Part shown: in pieces, positions 34,990 through 41,953 of the stretch
Layout of the letters: each line of letters begins with the position of its first letter
Position numbering within the stretch: position 1 is the stretch's first letter
Assembly (NCBI GenBank): GCA_041920465.1
Contig: JBHGXW010000075.1
Location: forward strand, 8,045-72,044
Length of the DNA: 64,000 nt
Reading direction: 5' to 3'
From: Brevibacillus_H sp041920465
Lineage (GTDB): Bacteria > Bacillota > Bacilli > Brevibacillales > Brevibacillaceae
Program-made: the position numbers and the translations under genes
Notes under the pieces: generated by a model
What the model was told of the DNA's origin: nothing
Databases searched by the model: none
The model's input: the letters and a program-made list of their open reading frames with translations, nothing else

Positions 34990-35850
34990 TTAGTTCTCTT
35001 CTTTATTCAGCGTTAACCGGTAGAGATGCATGGCAATATAGCCAACTTCATCCTCCGGTACCTCTACCTCTAACCGCTCCGAAATCAATTCCGACAGTGA
35101 TTGGGCCAGTTGATAGGAATCCCCGCATATTTCTCTGATGCGATCCATCAACGGATTCAGAACCACTTTGCCTTGACGAATTCGCTCAACGGCAAATCGT
35201 AAATGTGTGATCAAACGAAGGTAATCCATGCTGCCCTTTTCAATCCGTATGCCTGCTTTTTGTTCAACCTGCTCCACCAATTCCTTGATCAAGTTGGTAA
35301 ATTTGACGGTTTTAGAAACAGGATATGCACTGGCTGCCGAATGTATGTGCAAGGTGAGAAAACCAGTTTCACTTTCCGGAATGGAAACGTGAAAACGCTC
35401 TTCAATCATCCGGGAAGCCTTTTCGGCAAGCGCAAATTCCTTGGGATATAATGTTTGAATCTCAAACAAAAACGGGTTCACGATTTCGAGTCCGTTTTGC
35501 AAGCGCTGAATGGCAAACTGGATATGATCAGGCAGCGCGACATGGACATGTTCGTTCAATTGGGGGCTTAACTCTTTGGCGACCAGGGCAATAATCTCTT
35601 CCGACAACCCGATAATCGATTCGTCCACCTGATTCAGCAAGTGACGATATTGGCGGATGTGGTTCTGATCTTCCAGCCTGAACTTCTTTTCGATCCGGTT
35701 GTCTTGAATGTCCAGTTGATCACCCGGTTTCTTGCCAAATCCAATGCCCTTGCCGAGCAGGATGATCTCAGCGTTGGTAAGAGATTCTTTGACGAGTATG
35801 ACATTGTTGTTAAAAGTCCGTTCAATCCGATAGTTGTTAACATCAGCCAC
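34990..35850 (-). CDS. PRD-type transcription antiterminator of the GlcNAc operon (LicT/GlcT family)
   Basis: About 286 residues: an N-terminal RNA-binding CAT domain (NNYRIERTFNNNVILVK, ILLGKGIGFGKKPGD, residues ~1-55) and two PTS regulation domains (~65-170 and ~175-280), each with conserved histidines (NEHVHVALPDHIQFAIQRL; LRLITHLRFAVERI). It binds RATs in mRNA and prevents termination when activated by phosphorylation. Start: the GTG at 35850 with AAGGAGG upstream; no closer ATG in frame. It is controlled by its own RAT upstream and precedes a second one, so it is autoregulated and drives the GlcNAc genes. Confidence 0.9.
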   Translation of the reverse strand: MADVNNYRIERTFNNNVILVKESLTNAEIILLGKGIGFGKKPGDQLDIQDNRIEKKFRLEDQNHIRQYRHLLNQVDESIIGLSEEIIALVAKELSPQLNEHVHVALPDHIQFAIQRLQNGLEIVNPFLFEIQTLYPKEFALAEKASRMIEERFHVSIPESETGFLTLHIHSAASAYPVSKTVKFTNLIKELVEQVEQKAGIRIEKGSMDYLRLITHLRFAVERIRQGKVVLNPLMDRIREICGDSYQLAQSLSELISERLEVEVPEDEVGYIAMHLYRLTLNKEEN

Positions 35851-35881
35851 GTCAGAATCTTCCCTCCTTGCTGACAAAATC

Positions 35882-35957
35882 AAAAAAGCCAAGAAAAAAT
35901 CTTTTCATCAAAAAAAGATCTTTCTTGGCTCATGCCCGGGTTTACCAGTAACACGCC
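35882..35957 (-). promoter_or_regulatory. First RAT antiterminator with overlapping terminator, before the antiterminator gene
   Basis: A terminator (AGCCAAGAAA pairing with TTTCTTGGCT, then six T) occupies 35882-35930. A 31-base RAT occupies 35927-35957, beginning GGCGTGTTACTGGT and ending GGCATGAGCC, and it overlaps the first bases of the terminator arm. It resembles LicT/SacT-type RATs (TGTTACTG, then GGCA). The pair lets the antiterminator control its own expression. Confidence 0.88.
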
Positions 35958-35969
35958 GTATCGCAAGTC

Positions 35970-35983
35970 GTTAAGCGCTTTCA
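35970..35983 (-). promoter_or_regulatory. cre-like CcpA site in the GlcNAc operon leader
   Basis: TGAAAGCGCTTAAC fits the cre consensus TGWAARCGYTWNCW apart from one mismatch at position 13. It lies just downstream of the promoter start, where CcpA-mediated glucose repression would act as a roadblock. Confidence 0.6.
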
Positions 35984-35996
35984 AGTTCTCACTTTT

Positions 35997-36025
35997 ATCA
36001 TAGAGCCAGATGATATTCTTGTCAA
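35997..36025 (-). promoter_or_regulatory. Sigma-A promoter of the GlcNAc operon
   Basis: TTGACA (36020-36025), 17 bases, TATGAT (35997-36002): a near-perfect vegetative promoter. It begins the transcript that contains the cre-like site, the first RAT, the antiterminator gene and the downstream nag genes. Confidence 0.85.
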
Positions 36026-36052
36026 GAAAAGTTTCTACAAAAAACGGCACTT

Positions 36053-36466
36053 TTAGACACATGTCTTACATTTGCCATAGATTTCGAATTTATGTCCGGT
36101 TACCTGAAAATCAGGCGGCATCTCCTGAACAAAATTCATCGGACAAGCCTCAAGTTCCGTTGTTTTCCCACACGCTGTGCATATCAGATGGTGATGGTGC
36201 CCATGGGAACAAGCCAGGCGAAATTTCCCTTCTCCGTCCAGTTCCGTCTCTTCCAGAATACCCAAATCAACGAATGTAGAAAGATTGCGGTAAACTGTAT
36301 CGAAGCTAAGATTCGGGTAATTTTCCTTCATCTGCTCCATGATCTCTTTGGCTGACAAATACCGTTTCTCCTGGGCACAAATGCGAATCATTTCTTCCCG
36401 TTTGCCCGTATATTTGTAGCCGCGATCCTTCAGCATTTTCAGCGCTTCTTCCAGATTCACAGTCAT
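36053..36466 (-). CDS. zur: Fur-family zinc regulator
   Basis: 137 residues: an N-terminal winged helix (LSFDTVYRNLSTFVDLGILEE) and a C-terminal dimer/metal part with HGHHHHLICTACGKT (CxxC) and a final KCKTC (CxxC). The two CxxC pairs form the structural zinc site, and the His cluster is typical of Fur-family proteins. Fur, PerR and Zur are hard to separate, but its place as the last gene after znuA-znuC-znuB and the Zur box before znuA make Zur the best call. Start is the ATG at 36466; a GTG three codons later is also possible. Confidence 0.88.
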   Translation of the reverse strand: MTVNLEEALKMLKDRGYKYTGKREEMIRICAQEKRYLSAKEIMEQMKENYPNLSFDTVYRNLSTFVDLGILEETELDGEGKFRLACSHGHHHHLICTACGKTTELEACPMNFVQEMPPDFQVTGHKFEIYGKCKTCV

Positions 36467-36523
36467 CTCTCCTTCCTTAACCCGCCCGTCCATAGCTAAC
36501 ACTGCACCGGGTGGAGCCACAAA

Positions 36524-37366
36524 TCATTTCGCGAACTTTGCCTTCACCCGCTTGCCCGCAAGTACGATCACCAGAATCAGTACAGCCATCAACACTATGG
36601 TTCCACCTGATGCCCAATCCCACAGATACGACAGATAAAGACCAGACAAGACGGCTGTCTCGGCAAACAGCACAGCATAGAGGATCGCTTGCCGAAAGCT
36701 TCCGGCAATTTGCAGGCTTGCTGCAACCGGTAAAGTGATCAAGGCAGAAATTAACAATACTCCGACAATCCGCATGGATGCGGCAATTGTCAAAGCAACA
36801 AGAATCATAAACCACAGGTTGATCGCTCGGCGGGCCACACCGGAGACTCTGGCGAATTCCTCGTCGAACGATACGGCAAAAAGCTCCTTGTAGATGAGAA
36901 AAACAGTGATTAAAACAACGGATGCTACACCAATCAAAGCCAAAAGATCATCAATTGTCACCGTCACGATTTTTCCGAACAAATACGAGTACAAATCGGC
37001 GTTAAAGCCTTGGGCAATGCTGATCAACACCGTAAATAGCCCAAGTCCGCTTGATAAAATAATCGGAATGGCCAAATCCTGATACGCTTTGAACACTTTG
37101 CGCAATCTCTCAATGAACAAAGAACCGACCACCGAGAAAACCATCCCGAAGTACAGCGGATTGACAACACCAAAAAAAGCGATTTTTTTGGAAACCAACA
37201 AACCGGTTGCCACCCCGGCAAGCGTGACATGGGATAGACCATCAGCCATCATCGACAACCGCCGAACGATCAGAAAAGTGCCAAGTACCGGACAGATCAA
37301 ACCGATTAAAATCCCCGAAAACAAGGCATAACGCAAAAATTCATAATGCCACCAATCCGCTAACAT
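36524..37366 (-). CDS. znuB: Zinc ABC transporter permease
   Basis: 280 residues, 8-9 membrane helices of the ZnuB/TroCD family (LIGLICPVLGTFLIVRRLSMMADGLSHVTLAG is the signature start; later GVARRAINLWFMILVALTIAASMRIVGVLLISALI). It forms the membrane channel with ZnuC and receives zinc from ZnuA. An AAGGAGAT site leads to the ATG at 37366; a longer frame upstream is not used. The end lies 57 bases before the zur start. Confidence 0.9.
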   Translation of the reverse strand: MLADWWHYEFLRYALFSGILIGLICPVLGTFLIVRRLSMMADGLSHVTLAGVATGLLVSKKIAFFGVVNPLYFGMVFSVVGSLFIERLRKVFKAYQDLAIPIILSSGLGLFTVLISIAQGFNADLYSYLFGKIVTVTIDDLLALIGVASVVLITVFLIYKELFAVSFDEEFARVSGVARRAINLWFMILVALTIAASMRIVGVLLISALITLPVAASLQIAGSFRQAILYAVLFAETAVLSGLYLSYLWDWASGGTIVLMAVLILVIVLAGKRVKAKFAK

Positions 37367-37406
37367 ACGATCTCCTTCCTCACAACTCCCGTTTTTATCG
37401 GCCAGC

Positions 37407-38174
37407 TTAATGGTTGTGGGCAAGCAGACGGACGGAGTCTCCGTACATGCTCTGAAAAATTTTCTCTTGGTTATGCTCAAAATCGTCAGTCGGCCCGTGA
37501 AAATGAAGCCGGCGCTGCAGACAGGCTACTTTATTCACCCATTGGATCATGACGCTTACATCGTGGCTGACGATCATCATCGTCATGTTGTTATCTTCTT
37601 TGAGAGAGCGCACCAGTTCATAAAACTGTTCAATTGACTCCTGATCCACTCCGACAGTCGGTTCATCCAGAATAAGCAGTTCCGGTTCGGCAACAAGCGC
37701 TCTGGCAATAAACACCCGCTGCAGCTGGCCCCCGGACAAGCTGCCAATCCGCTCGTGAAGCTTCGGTAACAGTCCGACCCGCTTTATCACATCTTGAACC
37801 TTGCGATGATGGGCCGCATTTAGCCGGCGGAACAATCCCACCCGGCCAACCAGACCGGAAGCGACAACTTCAGCCACTGTCGCCGGAAAACCGCCTGTGC
37901 CATGGGCAACCTGCTGAGCCACATAACCAATTTTTGCCCAATCCCGAAACTTCCCAACAGGCTGGCCAAACAGCTCAATTTGCCCGTCAGTGGGCTCAAG
38001 CAGCCCCAAAATCAGTTTCATTAAGGTTGATTTTCCGGAACCATTGGGACCGACTATGCCCAGAAAATCGCCTTTTTCTAATGTCAAATTTATATCTTCC
38101 AATACCTTTTTTCCATTCTCATATTGAAATGACACGGATGACAAGCGTACGATATCTCGTTCATTTCCGCTCAT
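37407..38174 (-). CDS. znuC: Zinc ABC transporter ATP-binding protein
   Basis: 255 residues with all ABC motifs: Walker A GPNGSGKSTLMKLI, Q loop VAQQV, signature LSGGQLQRVFIARAL, Walker B LLILDEPTVG and the switch histidine in MMIVSHDV. It energises zinc import by ZnuA/ZnuB. Start at 38174 (MSGNERD) was chosen because AAGGA lies 10 bases upstream. Between it and znuA are 46 bases. Confidence 0.93.
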   Translation of the reverse strand: MSGNERDIVRLSSVSFQYENGKKVLEDINLTLEKGDFLGIVGPNGSGKSTLMKLILGLLEPTDGQIELFGQPVGKFRDWAKIGYVAQQVAHGTGGFPATVAEVVASGLVGRVGLFRRLNAAHHRKVQDVIKRVGLLPKLHERIGSLSGGQLQRVFIARALVAEPELLILDEPTVGVDQESIEQFYELVRSLKEDNNMTMMIVSHDVSVMIQWVNKVACLQRRLHFHGPTDDFEHNQEKIFQSMYGDSVRLLAHNH

Positions 38175-38220
38175 ACTATCAACATCCTTACTTAGTGGTT
38201 GCACCACTTTGGGTACTTTG

Positions 38221-39183
38221 TTATTGCAGGGCTTGGCGCAGCGCTTCCAGATTTTCTCGCATGATGGTGAAATAGTTTTTGCCTTGCTTCAGTTCATCCT
38301 CCGTCAAGCCTTCCAGCGGGTTCAGTGTTGCCGTTTTGGCCCCTGTTTCGCGTGCGATTACTTCCGCCACTTTGGGGGAAACAAGCGTTTCAAAAAAGAT
38401 CGTATGAATCTGGTGTTCCTTGACAAGATCAATCAACTGCTTCAATTTTGACGGAGATGGCTCGTCGGCCGGAGAAATTCCGGAAATCGCAATCTGCTCC
38501 AAACCGTATTTATGAGCCAAATATCCGAAAGCTGCATGGGACGTCATAAACTCCTTGCGCGGTGCTTGGGAAACCATCTCTTGATACTCTTTATCCAGTT
38601 TATCCAGCTCTTGGGCCAGTTTGTCAAAGTTTTTCCGGTAAATATCCTGATGGGATGGATCAGCTTTGATCATCGCATCCTTCACTTTGGCCGCTTCCGC
38701 TTTCAAAAGCGTCGGGTCAAGCCAAATATGGGGATCAAGTCCATCGTGAGAATGCCCGTTTTCCTGGCCCTCGTGCTCATCTTGGGACTGAAGCAGGGTA
38801 AGCCCTTCCGCGGCATTGACAACCGCCATTTTGGATTGGTCAAATGTTTGCAGCGCTTTTTCCACCCATGCATCAAAAGAGGTGCCGCTGTAGACAAACA
38901 CAGATGCATTGGACATATCGACAATATCTTTCGTCGTCGGTTCGAAATCATGCGGTTCTACACCGGCCGGAACCACGTTTTTCACTTCTGCCTGATCTCC
39001 GCCGATTTCGGAAGCAATGAAATACAAAGGGTAGAACGAAGTATATATAAGTAACTTCTGACCATCTTGCCCAGGAGATGATTGGGCTTGGTTTGGCGCG
39101 GAAGCGGAATTGCCGCAAGCAGCCAATGAGACGGCTGACAGCACCAAGATCAAAACAAGCAATATCGAATATAAACGCTTCAT
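38221..39183 (-). CDS. znuA: Zinc-binding lipoprotein of ABC transporter
   Basis: 320 residues. A lipoprotein signal (VSLAAC, cysteine about 23) anchors it outside the membrane. It belongs to cluster A-I metal receptors, with metal histidines in GVEPHDFEPT, DPHIWLDP and HAAFGYLAHKYG and a late IFFETLVSPKVAEVIARETG with a glutamate. An acidic/His-rich loop (DEHEGQENGHSHDGLD) marks a zinc rather than manganese receptor. It is the first gene of the znuACB-zur unit and has its own Zur-controlled promoter. Confidence 0.93.
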   Translation of the reverse strand: MKRLYSILLVLILVLSAVSLAACGNSASAPNQAQSSPGQDGQKLLIYTSFYPLYFIASEIGGDQAEVKNVVPAGVEPHDFEPTTKDIVDMSNASVFVYSGTSFDAWVEKALQTFDQSKMAVVNAAEGLTLLQSQDEHEGQENGHSHDGLDPHIWLDPTLLKAEAAKVKDAMIKADPSHQDIYRKNFDKLAQELDKLDKEYQEMVSQAPRKEFMTSHAAFGYLAHKYGLEQIAISGISPADEPSPSKLKQLIDLVKEHQIHTIFFETLVSPKVAEVIARETGAKTATLNPLEGLTEDELKQGKNYFTIMRENLEALRQALQ

Positions 39184-39247
39184 TATGGATTCATCCTCCC
39201 CGTTTCCATCTATGGCGATTTCATGACGCCGTCTACGTGACTTACTT

Positions 39248-39294
39248 ATTATACCTATATGCTGGCGAATAGTAAATAAGACTGATTACGATTT
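39248..39294 (-). promoter_or_regulatory. znuA: znuA promoter overlapped by a Zur box
   Basis: TATAAT at 39248-39253 and TTTACT at 39271-39276 are 17 bases apart on the minus strand. A 21-base element at 39274-39294 (begins AAATCGTAATCA, ends TTATTT) has one perfect half of the Bacillus Zur box AAATCGTAAT and a looser second half. It covers the -35 region, so zinc-bound Zur would block RNA polymerase. Confidence 0.7.
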
Positions 39295-39364
39295 ACATCC
39301 GATAATCTGCTAATCTCCTGATTTATATGTTATAATTTTACTGATGATAAAGGAGGTCTACTAA

Positions 39365-39874
39365 ATGAAGTCCATTCGTCTGCTCTTTCTCTTGCTTGCT
39401 TCATTCACTGTCGTACTGGCTGGCTGCGCCGCCGGACCTAGTGACCAAACTCCTCAGAATCACGCGGCACACTCCGAACATCAACAATACGCTCCCAACG
39501 GAGATTTGCAAGAAACTACCGCCTCAATCAAACAGCTTCCCACTTTTCTGGACAAGGTAGATCTCCGAATCAAGGATATTTACCGTGTAGCGGGAGATCA
39601 TCTGGATGTTCTGCAGTGGATTCCTTGCTACTGTGGCTGTGCAGAAAGCGCCAATCACCTGAATAACGCAAACTGTTTTGTGAAAGAAGTGAAGGCAGAT
39701 GGCTCTGTTGTCTGGGACGATCACGGAACACGCTGCGGAACTTGCATGGAGATTGCCGCCACCTCTGTTCAAATGAAAATGGAAGGCAAATCGACGAAAG
39801 AAATCCGTAACTACATTGATGATCACTATAAATCGGGATACGCGGCGCCTACGCCAACCCCTATGCCAGAGTAA
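39365..39874 (+). CDS. PCYCGC-motif lipoprotein
   Basis: 169 residues: a lipoprotein signal with VVLAGC at about residue 20 and a conserved PCYCGC motif in IPCYCGCAESANHLNN, followed by a second cysteine group (GTRCGTCMEIA). The C-terminus is proline and threonine rich. Proteins with a PCYCGC motif are common in spore formers; the motif looks like a metal or heme site, and the role is unknown. It is divergent from znuA; the shared gap has a TATAAT (39331-39336) before the AAGGAGG site. Confidence 0.8.
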   Translation: MKSIRLLFLLLASFTVVLAGCAAGPSDQTPQNHAAHSEHQQYAPNGDLQETTASIKQLPTFLDKVDLRIKDIYRVAGDHLDVLQWIPCYCGCAESANHLNNANCFVKEVKADGSVVWDDHGTRCGTCMEIAATSVQMKMEGKSTKEIRNYIDDHYKSGYAAPTPTPMPE

Positions 39875-39890
39875 GAATTAAACAAAAACA

Positions 39891-39936
39891 AAAAGAGCAG
39901 ACGCCATAAAAAATGGTTTGTCTGCTCTTTTGTTTT
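39891..39936 (+). terminator. Bidirectional terminator between PCYCGC gene and nadA
   Basis: A 12-base perfect stem (AAAAGAGCAGAC / GTCTGCTCTTTT) with T runs on both strands. It ends the plus-strand PCYCGC transcript and the minus-strand nadA transcript. Confidence 0.9.
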
Positions 39937-39965
39937 TGGTGAGAAATACCGCTATTATTGCCGGA

Positions 39966-40910
39966 TTAGGCCGGAGCCACTTCCAGCATTCGCTCCAATG
40001 ATGCACGAGCCGCATTGGTTATGTGCTCGGGAACATAAATTTCCGGTTTCATGTTTTCCAAGGCATCTACGCATTTTTTCAGGTTGTTTACCTTCATATT
40101 CGGACAAACCAGATATTTGGATGCGAAGATGAAGGTTTTGTCCGGACTGTCCTTCTCCAGCATATATCTTGTTCCATCTTCCGTACCGATAATGAATTCC
40201 TTATGCGAGGATTCACGGCAGAACTTCAGGATACCTGTGGTCGATCCTACATAATCAGCCAACGCGACCACTTCCGGACGGCATTCCGGATGCACGACGA
40301 CCAGCGCATTCGGATGCTGTTTCTTGAGCGTCACGATATCTTCAACGGAAAGCTGATCGTGCGTATTGCAGTAACCTTCCCAGATAATCATTTTTTTATC
40401 CGTGAATTGTGACACGTAATGTCCCAGATTTTTGTCCGGAACCCAGATTATTTCGTCAGAATCAATTGACTCAATCACTTTTTTCGCATTGGAAGACGTA
40501 CAGCAGATATAGGTTTCCGCTTTCACTTCCGCTGACGTGTTGATGTAAGCCACCACTTTGGCGTTTGGATGTTGAGCTTTCAGCTTGCGCAGCCCTTCCA
40601 CGTTTACCATGTCAGCCATTGGGCAACCGGCACGGTCATCCGGGATAATCACTTTTTTATTGGGATTGAGAATTTTTGCACTTTCTCCCATGAAATGAAC
40701 ACCGCAGAACAGAATCACATCAGCATCTGTGGTCTTCGCCTTTTGGGCCAAGCCGAATGAATCGCCGATAAAATCCGCTACTTCCTGTATCTCCGGTCTT
40801 TGATAAAAATGGGCAAGAATAATGGCATTACGCTCTTTTTTCAACTGTAAGAGACGTTCTTTCAACTCAGCGTTTCGTTGGGCCTTTTTTTCCAACGCCA
40901 AGGCTTCCAT
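39966..40910 (-). CDS. nadA: Quinolinate synthase
   Basis: 314 residues. It condenses iminoaspartate (from NadB) with dihydroxyacetone phosphate to quinolinate. The iron-sulfur ligands are in ILFCGVHFMGE, TYICCTSSNAKK and KYLVCPNMK regions, with HPECRPEV near the middle. The ATG at 40910 with a GGAGGAGG site gives the normal start; a longer frame upstream overlaps the promoter. It is separate from nadB-nadC. Confidence 0.94.
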   Translation of the reverse strand: MEALALEKKAQRNAELKERLLQLKKERNAIILAHFYQRPEIQEVADFIGDSFGLAQKAKTTDADVILFCGVHFMGESAKILNPNKKVIIPDDRAGCPMADMVNVEGLRKLKAQHPNAKVVAYINTSAEVKAETYICCTSSNAKKVIESIDSDEIIWVPDKNLGHYVSQFTDKKMIIWEGYCNTHDQLSVEDIVTLKKQHPNALVVVHPECRPEVVALADYVGSTTGILKFCRESSHKEFIIGTEDGTRYMLEKDSPDKTFIFASKYLVCPNMKVNNLKKCVDALENMKPEIYVPEHITNAARASLERMLEVAPA

Positions 40911-40955
40911 ATGTCTGACCTCCTCCGTTACTCCCACATGTCGGTTTGTAGGGTC

Positions 40956-40985
40956 ATTGTAAGCTCTTACTCTGTCAAAAGTCAA
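40956..40985 (-). promoter_or_regulatory. nadA: Candidate nadA promoter
   Basis: TTGACT at 40980-40985, 18 bases, TACAAT at 40956-40961, about 45 bases before the nadA start. Confidence 0.6.
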
Positions 40986-41013
40986 TGTTTGATGTTTAGT
41001 CAAATTGTAAGAA

Positions 41014-41880
41014 CTAGGAATTGGCCAAAAAATTCTCGCGGATAAATTGAGCCACTCCATTTTCCCGATGGTTCGGCGCTACGTATCGGGCAATTCGCTT
41101 AACCTGTTCGGTAGCGTTGTCCATGGCTACCGGATGCCCCACCGTCGAAAGCAGTTCCAAATCGTTGTCGGCATCGCCAAAAGCAGCACTTTGTTCAAGA
41201 GATATTCCCCATTTCTCAAAGAAATAGCGAAGTCCTGTCGCTTTGCTTACTCCCTTGGCATTTACCTCAAAATTAGTCTTCCCCGAAGAGGTGATCGTTG
41301 CTTCGTCCTTCCAACAGGCAAGCTGATCCCTAACCTCTTGCAGTTCATCCGTTTTGGTATGCCAGACAAACACTTTGACAACGGAAAGCTCCCCGGAAGA
41401 AATGGAGGAAAGCAAATCTCGCTCGGGTACGGGTTTAGACAAGTGATAAAAAGAAAAACGGCGGAGTGACAAGCCTTCACCGGAAGTGGTCTCTTTCAGC
41501 AACTCTTCAATTAGTTCCCGATCCTCCAGTACCATCCAGCGGTTGCTTGCCGTATCGTGAACCTCATAGTAAATTTTCTTTCTGCGAAGCCTGGAGATCG
41601 TGTCAAGCACAACCTCGGCAGGAAGCGGCGTACTGTCGACCAATTTGCCATCCTGTTCGTAAATAGCAGCGCCATTGCTGCAAACATAACCGTCAAACGG
41701 GAAATTATCAACCGGCAATTTGGCGGATAAATACGTCCGGCCTGTTGAAATCACCAGTTTTCGCCCCTGCTGCTGCAGTAAGCGGCATGCTTGCTTCGTC
41801 TCCTCGGACATCTGGGAATCTCCATTTAGCAATGTGCCATCCATATCGAACGCAATCAGCTTCACATTTTGAATACTCAT
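41014..41880 (-). CDS. HAD superfamily phosphatase, Cof type
   Basis: 288 residues of the Cof/YwpJ class. Motifs: AFDMDGTLLNGD (nucleophile aspartate), VISTGRTYLSAK (Thr/Ser motif II), lysine in GVSKATGLRYF, and FGDADNDLELL (motif III). A cap domain of type C2 fills residues 80-200. Substrates are usually small sugar or nucleotide phosphates and cannot be predicted. ATG at 41880 is preceded by AAGGAGGG. It lies between ftsH and nadA on the same strand. Confidence 0.88.
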   Translation of the reverse strand: MSIQNVKLIAFDMDGTLLNGDSQMSEETKQACRLLQQQGRKLVISTGRTYLSAKLPVDNFPFDGYVCSNGAAIYEQDGKLVDSTPLPAEVVLDTISRLRRKKIYYEVHDTASNRWMVLEDRELIEELLKETTSGEGLSLRRFSFYHLSKPVPERDLLSSISSGELSVVKVFVWHTKTDELQEVRDQLACWKDEATITSSGKTNFEVNAKGVSKATGLRYFFEKWGISLEQSAAFGDADNDLELLSTVGHPVAMDNATEQVKRIARYVAPNHRENGVAQFIRENFLANS

Positions 41881-41926
41881 GCTTCTCCCTCCTTTAGAAA
41901 ACCCACCCAATATGTATTCCTATCTG

Positions 41927-41953
41927 TAAAAAAAGGAGCACCTGTGGCGCCCC
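41927..41953 (-). terminator. Intrinsic terminator after ftsH
   Basis: Minus strand GGGGCGCC and GGTGCTCC pair around ACA (two G-T pairs), with seven T after it. It begins at the ftsH stop codon. Confidence 0.8.
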
